Source: PWND01 sp964601515 (lineage in GTDB: Bacteria > Bacteroidota > Bacteroidia > Bacteroidales > UBA7960). From it: a DNA stretch of 13,425 nucleotides. A model generated the notes under the pieces. That model made no database searches. It was given only the letters and a program-made list of their open reading frames with translations, and had not been told where the DNA came from. The position numbers were made by a program, and so were the translations under genes. Positions 6,748 to 12,911 of this stretch are shown here, piece by piece. The stretch lies in assembly GCA_964601515.1 (NCBI GenBank), contig CAZRNU010000081.1, forward strand, positions 1 to 13,425, written 5' to 3'. Position 1 is the first letter of the stretch, and every line of letters starts with the position of its first letter.

Positions 6748-8229
6748 ATGATACCAATCATTGATAAAATTGTAAACGAGAAGAATCTTGAAAATGCAGT
6801 AAAAAGATTTAAAGAAAGAGGCATAATCCTTCCTACATTTGAACAACAAAGAAATCCTGAGCTAATTCCTCAGAGTGTTAAGGAAAAATTGAAAAATATT
6901 GGATTATGGGAGTTGAATCCATTAAACCTTTTTAGAATTACATGGAAAAATGAACCAAAAGAAAAAGGCGGATTATTTGGAAATCCTAATTTCATTGAAC
7001 TTCCATCAAGTCTTACCGGTGTTAAAGCTAGAATTGTTTTAATGGTTGGAAAATGGTTCCCAACTGGTGCTCACAAAGTTGGCGCAGCATACGGATGCCT
7101 TGCTCCACGCATAATTACTGGAGAGTTCGACCCAACGCATCACAAAGCAGTTTGGCCATCTACAGGCAACTACTGTCGTGGTGGTGCATGGGACTCAAAG
7201 CTGATGGGAACCGAATCCGTAGCTATTCTTCCTGAAGAGATGAGCAAAGAAAGGTTTATATGGCTTAAGGAAGAAATCGGCAGCGAAGTTATTGCCACTC
7301 CCGGTTGCGAATCTAATGTGAAAGAGATTTACGACAAGTGCTGGGAAATTCGCAGAACTCGTCCTGATTGCATGATTTTTAATCAGTTTGATGAATTCGG
7401 CAACAGTGCATGGCATTATAATACTACAGGTAAGGCGCTGGAAGAGATTTTCAATCTAATTAAAACGAAAAACAGCAATATTGCAGCATACATTTCTGCT
7501 ACAGGTTCTGCAGGCACAATTGCAGCCGGCGATTACCTTAGAACAATCGCTCCTCATTTAAAAGTTGTTGCATCAGAAGCACTTCAATGTCCAACTATAT
7601 TGAACAACGGATTTGGCGGTCATCGTATTGAAGGTATCGGTGATAAACATATTCCATGGGTTCACAATGTAAAAAATACCGATGTGGTAACCGCTATTGA
7701 TGATGAATATTGCATGAGATTATTTAGAGTTTTTAATGAACCCGAAGGACATAAATACCTTAAATCATACGGAATTGACGAACAAGTAATTAAAAACCTA
7801 TTCCTGATGGGAATTTCCGGAATCGGCAATCTACTCTCTGCAATCAAAACTGCAAAATATTACGAAATGACAGAAGATGATGTTGTTCTGACAATTGCGA
7901 CCGACTCTGCTGATATGTATAAATCAAGACTTGAGGAACTGACTGCAGAAAAAGGAAAATACTCAGAATTTCAAGCTGCATTGGATTTTGAAAAGTGCAT
8001 GTTGGGAACTACTGTTGATTATATGAAGGAATTAACTTACACCGACAGAAAAGCAATTCACAATCTGAAATATTATACATGGGTAGAACAGCAAGCCAAA
8101 GATGTGGAAGACTTAAATACCCTTTGGTACGACAGAGAAATCTGGAACAAACTATTTAATCAGGTTGACAGATGGGATGAAATGATTAAGGAGTTTAATG
8201 ATAGAGTTGCAGGTAAGGGTGACAGATAA
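6748..8229 (+). CDS. Fold-type II PLP-dependent enzyme, cysteine synthase/TrpB-like, unknown reaction
   Basis: This 493-residue cytosolic enzyme belongs to the tryptophan-synthase-beta/cysteine-synthase superfamily. The probable Schiff-base lysine is K110 in TGAHKVGAAYG, resembling the HK of TrpB more than the SFKDR of threonine synthase. PSTGNYCRGGAW (137-148) is the substrate-carboxylate/PLP loop; ATGSAGTIAAGDYLR (251-265) matches the phosphate-binding Gly-rich loop; HRIEGIGDKHIP (292-303) parallels the cysteine synthase loop. A C-terminal extension of about 110 residues (from about 385) goes beyond the usual core. Such enzymes perform beta-elimination or beta-replacement on amino acids. 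Being first in an operon with a threonine-synthase-like enzyme and a Se-dependent hydroxylase, it probably acts on an amino-acid-like product of heterocycle cleavage (inference). The last codons (GKGDR) and stop are formed by the first unit of a 13-bp repeat. Confidence 0.85.
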   Translation: MIPIIDKIVNEKNLENAVKRFKERGIILPTFEQQRNPELIPQSVKEKLKNIGLWELNPLNLFRITWKNEPKEKGGLFGNPNFIELPSSLTGVKARIVLMVGKWFPTGAHKVGAAYGCLAPRIITGEFDPTHHKAVWPSTGNYCRGGAWDSKLMGTESVAILPEEMSKERFIWLKEEIGSEVIATPGCESNVKEIYDKCWEIRRTRPDCMIFNQFDEFGNSAWHYNTTGKALEEIFNLIKTKNSNIAAYISATGSAGTIAAGDYLRTIAPHLKVVASEALQCPTILNNGFGGHRIEGIGDKHIPWVHNVKNTDVVTAIDDEYCMRLFRVFNEPEGHKYLKSYGIDEQVIKNLFLMGISGIGNLLSAIKTAKYYEMTEDDVVLTIATDSADMYKSRLEELTAEKGKYSEFQAALDFEKCMLGTTVDYMKELTYTDRKAIHNLKYYTWVEQQAKDVEDLNTLWYDREIWNKLFNQVDRWDEMIKEFNDRVAGKGDR

Positions 8230-8253
8230 GGGTGACAGGAAAGGGTGACAGAA
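8215..8253 (+). repeat. 13-bp tandem repeat, three units, spanning the stop codon
   Basis: Units aagggtgacagat (8215-8227), aagggtgacagga (8228-8240) and aagggtgacagaa (8241-8253). The first unit encodes the C-terminal residues of the upstream PLP enzyme, and the TAA stop (8227-8229) straddles the junction of units one and two. A change in copy number would leave the protein intact. Confidence 0.85.
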
Positions 8254-8267
8254 AAGTTACAAATAAC

Positions 8268-8309
8268 AGGACTTAGGACTCAGGACTTAGGACTCAGGAC
8301 TCAGGACTT
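8268..8309 (+). repeat. 7-bp tandem repeat (aggactt/aggactc), six units, before a start codon
   Basis: Six perfect heptads: aggactt, aggactc, aggactt, aggactc, aggactc, aggactt. Each contains AGGA, and the last AGGA (8303-8306) lies 9 nt before the ATG at 8316, where a Shine-Dalgarno would sit. The array fills half the gap between the two PLP genes. Confidence 0.9.
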
Positions 8310-8315
8310 CAAAAC

Positions 8316-9551
8316 ATGGAAACTAAATTCAAATATCAATGTATTGATTGCGGAAAAGAGTTTATCACAGATGAAGTGATTTACCTTTGTGATGTTTGCA
8401 GCAAGTCAAACACAGAATCGCAACCACCAAGAGGAGTGTTGAAGGTTATTTATGACTATGAAACCCTCAAAAAACGCATCCCTTCTTTTACAATACTTAA
8501 GCTTAACCATTTTATTGATTTGTTGCCGATAAAAAGCCTTGACTCTTATCCAAAACTAAGAGTTGGTCAAACTCCAATGTATGAGTTTAATACCATTGCC
8601 GGAGAAGAACTTCCTTTTCATTTATATCTTAAAGACGATAGCCAAAACCCCACATTCTCATTTAAAGACCGTGCATCTGCTCTTGTGTCTGCTTATGCAA
8701 AAGAACATGGCCTAAATACAATTGTTGCGGCATCTACAGGTAATGCAGGTTCATCTCTTGCAGGAATTTGCGCCTCTCAAAATCAGAAAGCAGTTATCAT
8801 GGTTCCGGAATCTGCTCCAATAGCCAAGCTTACGCAGATTATTATGTATGGAGCCACTATTGTCCCCGTTAAAGGTACTTACGATAATGCATTCGACTTA
8901 AGTATAAAAGCTACTCAGGAATTTGGCTGGTATAATAGAAATACTGCTTTCAACCCAATGACTATCGAAGGAAAGAAAACTGTTTCTTACGAAATATTCG
9001 AACAGTTGAAAGAAGAATTGCCCGACAGAATTTTTGTTCCGGTTGGTGATGGAGTTATAATTTCAGGAGTATATAAAGGATTTGAGGACTTGTTGAATTT
9101 GGGATTAATATACAGAATCCCAACTATTGTTGGAGTCCAGGCTGAAGGAAGCAGCAATCTTATGGATAATTTTGAAACTGACAATTTCACTTCTAAACCA
9201 AGTAATACTCTTGCCGATTCTATCTCTGTTGATATTCCAAGAAATTTCTATATGGCAAAGCAGTATTTGAAAAACTTCAAAGGTGAAATGATTAAAGTTT
9301 CGGATGATGAAATACTTAATGCTTCTGCCATTTTATCCAAAAACACTGGAATATTTTCTGAGCCTGCTGCAGTCGCTGCTTTTGCAGGATTGTTAGCTTA
9401 TAAAAAAGCAGGGAAAATTGAAGATAAATCCAGAAATGTCGTTTTACTTACCGGTAGCGGATTGAAGGATTTAAAATCAGTTGGTAAAATGCTTAACATT
9501 CCTAAAGCTATAAAACCAGACATCGAGAACTTAAAAAACTTTTTAAAATGA
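8316..9551 (+). CDS. Threonine synthase-like PLP-dependent enzyme
   Basis: This 411-residue cytosolic protein resembles the ThrC family. An N-terminal zinc-ribbon-like motif (C9, C12, C25, C28) precedes the fold-type II core. The PLP lysine is K117 in PTFSFKDRA, STGNAGSSLAG (140-150) is the substrate loop, PVGDGVIISG (242-251) the phosphate-binding loop, and TGSGLKD (379-385) the C-terminal cofactor-contact motif. True threonine synthases convert O-phosphohomoserine to threonine. The setting (second of three genes, 86 nt after another PLP enzyme, overlapping the start of a Se-dependent hydroxylase by 4 nt) suggests a catabolic lyase or elimination role rather than threonine biosynthesis. The region from 80 to 390 reads like a complete enzyme. 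Housekeeping ThrC is not excluded, but no hom or thrB gene is nearby. Confidence 0.85.
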   Translation: METKFKYQCIDCGKEFITDEVIYLCDVCSKSNTESQPPRGVLKVIYDYETLKKRIPSFTILKLNHFIDLLPIKSLDSYPKLRVGQTPMYEFNTIAGEELPFHLYLKDDSQNPTFSFKDRASALVSAYAKEHGLNTIVAASTGNAGSSLAGICASQNQKAVIMVPESAPIAKLTQIIMYGATIVPVKGTYDNAFDLSIKATQEFGWYNRNTAFNPMTIEGKKTVSYEIFEQLKEELPDRIFVPVGDGVIISGVYKGFEDLLNLGLIYRIPTIVGVQAEGSSNLMDNFETDNFTSKPSNTLADSISVDIPRNFYMAKQYLKNFKGEMIKVSDDEILNASAILSKNTGIFSEPAAVAAFAGLLAYKKAGKIEDKSRNVVLLTGSGLKDLKSVGKMLNIPKAIKPDIENLKNFLK

Positions 9552-12100
9552 TAAAATTCAAGATTAACGGAATTGAAAGAACATATTCGGGCTCGCCTGA
9601 AGAATCACTTTTATATCATTTAAGAATTGAAAACAGAATCACATCTCCCAAAGATGGTTGCTCCGGTCAAGGTGTTTGCGGTGCTTGTACTGTTGAGATA
9701 GATGGCAAGGCAAAGCTTGCATGCAGAATAAAAATGAGTTCACTTGACGGGGCTGAAGTTATTACAACTGAAGGATTGCCTGAATCGTTCAGAAATTTCA
9801 TCGGGGCGGCATTTGCAGAGAAAGGTGCAGTACAATGCGGCTTTTGCTCCCCGGGTTTTATAATGAGGGCTAAAGCTCTGTTTAATTCCAACACCACCCC
9901 TACCCGTGAAGAAATTACCAAAGCTGTAAATCCAAACATTTGCAGATGCACAGGTTATATAAAAATTGTTGATGCTATAGAACATGCTTTTAAAGGATTG
10001 GCAGGCATAGATATAACAAAACCTCCCATTACTGCAAAAATCGGTGAAAGATACCCAAAATACCAGGCTTTTGAAACAGCATTAGGTGTTCGCCCTTTTG
10101 TTGATGATATGTTTTTTGATGGAATGCTTTATGGCGCACTTAAATTTTCTGACCATCCCAAAGCGAAAGTCTTGAAAATCGACTATTCTGAAGCGGAAAA
10201 GCTTGATGGTGTTATTAGAGTTTTCACCGGAAAAGATATTCCCGGGGAGCAATATATCGGACTTATTTACCAGGATTGGCCATTCATGATTAAGGAAGGT
10301 CAGGTTACAAATTGTATCAGTGATGTTATTGCCGGAGTAGTTGCAGAAACCGAAGCTATCGCAAGGAAGGCAGTTGGATTGATTAAGATTGAATATGAAG
10401 TTTTGGATGCTATAACTGACATGCATGAAGCTGTAAAACCTCACAGCATAAAGGTAAGAGAAGGAAAATCAAACATTCTTGAAACTTGCAGTATAAATTT
10501 GGGAGATGTAGAAAAAGCTTTCAAAGAAGCTGCTTACGTCTCATCCGGTGTTTATGAAACTCAAAGGATTGAGCATGCTTTTATGGAAACTGAAACAGCC
10601 GTTGCACTTCCTGATGGCGATGGAATAAGGCTTTATAGCCAGGGACAAGGAGTTTATGTTGACAGAAAACAGGTTGCAAAAATTCTGGCTTTACCTGAAG
10701 AAAAGGTTAAGGTAGTTCAGGTTCAAAATGGCGGCGGATTTGGCGGTAAAGAAGATTTGACTGTTCAAGGACATGCTGCAATGTATGCTTACTATTTGAA
10801 AAAGCCGGTTAAAGTGCATCTTACAAGGGAAGAATCAATAATAATGCACCCTAAGCGTCACCCTGTCTGGATGGACATAAGCCTTGCTGTTGATAAAAAT
10901 GGTAAGTTTACCGGTATAAAGCTAAAAGCTATTGGCGACACCGGAGCTTATGCTTCTGTTGGTACTAAAGTAATGGAAAGAGTTGTTGGTCACGCAACAG
11001 GAGGATATACCGTTCCATCTGTTGATATTAAAGCTGATACAGTTTATACAAATAATATTCCTTGCGGTGCAATGAGAGGATTTGGAGTGCCACAAGTAAT
11101 CTTTGCTCTTGAAAGTTGCATTGATGAAATTTGTAAAAAAGGTGGTTTTGATCGTTGGCAAATAAGATACGACAACGCACTTGAAGATGGAGCCAAAACT
11201 GCTACCGGACAAAAACTTCAGGGTGTTGGATTGAAGAAAACCATGCTTGCTGTTAAAGAAGAATTTCAAAAAGCAAAATATGCCGGTATTGCATTAGGAC
11301 TTAAAAATACCGGTGTTGGAAATGGTATGAATGATGAAAGTGAAGTTAAAATTATAATTGAATCCCCTGAAAAAGTTATCATTCATCACGGTTGGACAGA
11401 GATGGGACAAGGAGTACACACAATGGCTATACAAACGCTTCACCAGGAAACAGGAATTAATCCGGAAATTGTGGAAGTGATTGTTGACACCACAGCAGAT
11501 ATCCCAACCGGAATGACCACATCATCAAGGGCTACAGCCTTGGTTGGTAATGCAATTATTGATGCAGCAAAAAGGATAAAAGAAGATCTGAAAAATGCAT
11601 CACTTGCTCAACTTTCAGGCAGAACATACAAGGGCAAATACATTTGTGATTTCACATGCAAACCCGGAGCAGATGTTGAAGACCCCAAGATTCACTTTGC
11701 ATACGGATATGCAACACAGGTTGTAATCCTTGATGACAATGGAAAAATAGCTAAAGTAATTGCTGCCCATGATGCAGGAAAGATTATGAACCAAATGTTT
11801 TTCGAGGGGCAGATAGAAGGTGCAATACATATGGGATTAGGCTATGCCCTAACAGAAGATTTACCTCTCAAAGACGGCAAACCTCTCAGCACCAATATCA
11901 AAGACCTTGGAATACTTAGAGCACCCGAAATGCCCGAAATGCAAATCATCGGTATTGAAGAAGAAGATATGTACGGACCATACGGAGCCAAAGGCATAGG
12001 CGAGATTGGAATGTGCCCAACTGCCGGAGCCGTAGCAAATGCGTTTTATGCCTTTGATGGTATAAAGAGAACTAAGTTACCGATGGGGAAGATAATGTGA
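9548..12100 (+). CDS. xdh: Selenium-dependent xanthine dehydrogenase-type molybdenum hydroxylase
   Basis: This 850-residue protein fuses a two-cluster [2Fe-2S] unit to a molybdopterin unit and has no FAD domain. Plant-type cluster ligands are C38, C44, C47 and C59; the second cluster uses C97, C100, C132 and C134 (CGFC, CRC). The molybdenum part carries GGGFGGKE (395-402), RGFGVPQ (510-516), EMGQGVH (618-624) and KGIGEIG (815-821). By comparison with mammalian xanthine dehydrogenase, E402 and R510 match substrate residues E802 and R880, and E819 matches the catalytic Glu. The length matches the Se-dependent XDH family, in which selenium is a labile ligand; no in-frame TGA is present. It should hydroxylate a purine or related N-heterocycle; YgfK is a possible electron partner. 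ATGA overlap with the preceding gene indicates translational coupling. Confidence 0.92.
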   Translation: MIKFKINGIERTYSGSPEESLLYHLRIENRITSPKDGCSGQGVCGACTVEIDGKAKLACRIKMSSLDGAEVITTEGLPESFRNFIGAAFAEKGAVQCGFCSPGFIMRAKALFNSNTTPTREEITKAVNPNICRCTGYIKIVDAIEHAFKGLAGIDITKPPITAKIGERYPKYQAFETALGVRPFVDDMFFDGMLYGALKFSDHPKAKVLKIDYSEAEKLDGVIRVFTGKDIPGEQYIGLIYQDWPFMIKEGQVTNCISDVIAGVVAETEAIARKAVGLIKIEYEVLDAITDMHEAVKPHSIKVREGKSNILETCSINLGDVEKAFKEAAYVSSGVYETQRIEHAFMETETAVALPDGDGIRLYSQGQGVYVDRKQVAKILALPEEKVKVVQVQNGGGFGGKEDLTVQGHAAMYAYYLKKPVKVHLTREESIIMHPKRHPVWMDISLAVDKNGKFTGIKLKAIGDTGAYASVGTKVMERVVGHATGGYTVPSVDIKADTVYTNNIPCGAMRGFGVPQVIFALESCIDEICKKGGFDRWQIRYDNALEDGAKTATGQKLQGVGLKKTMLAVKEEFQKAKYAGIALGLKNTGVGNGMNDESEVKIIIESPEKVIIHHGWTEMGQGVHTMAIQTLHQETGINPEIVEVIVDTTADIPTGMTTSSRATALVGNAIIDAAKRIKEDLKNASLAQLSGRTYKGKYICDFTCKPGADVEDPKIHFAYGYATQVVILDDNGKIAKVIAAHDAGKIMNQMFFEGQIEGAIHMGLGYALTEDLPLKDGKPLSTNIKDLGILRAPEMPEMQIIGIEEEDMYGPYGAKGIGEIGMCPTAGAVANAFYAFDGIKRTKLPMGKIM

Positions 12101-12160
12101 TAATGTGCAAATATGCCAATGTGATAATGTGCCAATGTGCCAATGTGCCAATGTGATAAT
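12091..12160 (+). repeat. 8-bp tandem repeat (gtgccaat/gtgataat) spanning the xdh stop codon
   Basis: After a partial unit (gataat, 12091-12096) come eight 8-bp units from 12097 to 12160: gtgataat, gtgcaaat, atgccaat, gtgataat, gtgccaat three times, and gtgataat. The stop TGA of the hydroxylase gene (12098-12100) lies in the first full unit, and the last two residues (IM) are encoded by repeat sequence. Confidence 0.85.
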
Positions 12161-12179
12161 TGATGTTCGGAAAAGGCAC

Positions 12180-12230
12180 GTCATTTCGAGCGTAAGCGAG
12201 AAATCCCGTTGAAACCAGGGAAATGTCGGC
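12180..12230 (+). repeat. REP-like hairpin repeat, copy 1
   Basis: From gtc at 12180 an outer stem atttc/gaaat (12183-12187 with 12200-12204) encloses facing GA/GA dinucleotides, an inner gc/gc pair and a GTAA loop. The tail cccgttga...agggaa is shared with copy 3 at 12738. The rest of 12161-12300 shows no gene. Confidence 0.8.
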
Positions 12231-12300
12231 AAAAGCACCTTTACGCCCTGACCAATTATTAAAAATCTTCTACTTAAGCAATGCATTTAAAATAAAGCGC

Positions 12301-12308
12301 TATATTTG
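12301..12308 (+). promoter_or_regulatory. Likely -7 box of the GIY-YIG gene
   Basis: TATATTTG matches the TAnnTTTG -7 consensus 21 nt before the ATG at 12330. An upstream in-frame TTG (12306) is part of this box, which argues for starting translation at 12330. Confidence 0.55.
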
Positions 12309-12329
12309 TTCGTTATAAATGCAATTATT

Positions 12330-12611
12330 ATGTATAAGCAATATTTCGTTTACATTCTATCAAATGACAGAATCACAGTCCTATATACAGGTGTAACAAA
12401 TAATTTAGAAAGACGTTATTCTGAGCATAAACTATCTATTATCAAAGGGTTCACTCATAAGTACAATGTGAAGAAACTTGTTTACTTTGAAAGTTTAGAA
12501 AGTATTGAATTTGCTATCGCCAGGGAAAAGCAGATTAAAAAGTATTCTCGTATTAAAAAAGAGTGTCTGATAAATGAGCTTAATCCTGAATGGAATGATT
12601 TAATGGGATAA
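12330..12611 (+). CDS. GIY-YIG domain (UPF0213/YhbQ-like) protein
   Basis: This small 93-residue protein is a single GIY-YIG nuclease-like domain. FVYIL (6-10) and LYTGVT (18-23) give the two halves of the name-giving motif, LERR (26-29) carries the conserved Arg, and AREKQIK (64-70) and LNPEWNDL (84-91) are typical of the short stand-alone forms abundant in Bacteroidota. Their cellular role is not settled; they may cut DNA in repair. The ATG at 12330 is preferred because the eight-codon upstream extension begins at a TTG inside a promoter box and adds no domain sequence. The gene is surrounded by REP-like repeats and looks independent of the upstream operon. Confidence 0.88.
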   Translation: MYKQYFVYILSNDRITVLYTGVTNNLERRYSEHKLSIIKGFTHKYNVKKLVYFESLESIEFAIAREKQIKKYSRIKKECLINELNPEWNDLMG

Positions 12612-12630
12612 AGGATTATCTCTTATCCAC

Positions 12631-12658
12631 GGGATCTCTCCCTTACGGTCGAGATGAC
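12631..12658 (-). repeat. REP-like hairpin repeat, copy 2
   Basis: Minus-strand orientation. The outer stem atctc/gagat encloses GA/GA, an inner cc/gg pair and a GTAA loop, preceded by gtc and followed by ccc. It is identical to copies 4 and 5 and lies 19 nt after the GIY-YIG stop codon. Confidence 0.8.
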
Positions 12659-12679
12659 AGGCTGAAAGGGTTGAAAATA

Positions 12680-12718
12680 AAGGGCAAAAGGGCAGGCTGC
12701 GCCTGCCCTTTTGCCCTT
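12680..12718. terminator. 18-bp-stem palindrome between convergent genes, probable bidirectional terminator
   Basis: A perfect inverted repeat (aagggcaaaagggcaggc at 12680-12697 with 12701-12718) has a 3-nt loop. It lies between the convergent GIY-YIG and YceI genes and sits midway between REP-like copies 2 and 3. Pyrimidine-rich bases follow on the plus strand (ctctcttt) and ttattttc on the minus strand, so it could stop transcription both ways. It could also be the core of a larger repeat element. Confidence 0.6.
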
Positions 12719-12737
12719 CTCTCTTTATAAAATGCAT

Positions 12738-12790
12738 GTCATCCCGAGCCGTAGGCGAGGGATCCCGTTGACATTAGGGAATGCTGGTTG
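12738..12790 (+). repeat. REP-like hairpin repeat, copy 3
   Basis: Plus orientation. The outer stem atccc/gggat (12741-12745 with 12759-12763) encloses GA/GA, an inner gcc/ggc stem and a gta loop. The tail cccgttga...agggaa matches copy 1. Confidence 0.8.
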
Positions 12791-12827
12791 AATGCGTTTT
12801 TGAAGGTCATTGGTCACGCTCATCCTC

Positions 12828-12911
12828 GGGATCTCTCCCTTACGGTCGAGATGACGTGCTAGTAATAACGGGATCTCTCCCTTACGGTCGAGATGACGTG
12901 CTAGCAACAAC
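12828..12911 (-). repeat. 42-bp direct duplication carrying REP-like copies 4 and 5
   Basis: Two adjacent 42-bp units (12828-12869 and 12870-12911) are identical except for two C/T differences near their ends (agtaataac against agcaacaac). Each holds a minus-oriented REP-like hairpin (12828-12855 and 12870-12897) plus 14 bp. In the second unit those 14 bp belong to the 3' end of the YceI coding sequence. Confidence 0.85.

Noticed and set aside
9548..12100. Possible selenocysteine codon or SECIS element in the selenium-dependent hydroxylase
   Set aside because: The reading frame has no internal TGA, and this family carries selenium as a labile cofactor ligand rather than as selenocysteine.
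12306..12329. TTG start giving a 101-residue GIY-YIG protein
   Set aside because: The TTG is part of a TATATTTG promoter box, and the domain begins right after the ATG at 12330.
12725..12910. Minus-strand frame with repeated LLARHLDRKGEIP peptide
   Set aside because: The peptide repeat is just the translation of the REP-like DNA repeats, not a protein signal.
12828..12911. CRISPR-like pair of 28-bp repeats with a short spacer
   Set aside because: There are only two copies, the 14-bp 'spacers' are themselves nearly identical, and the same repeat occurs in both orientations nearby.
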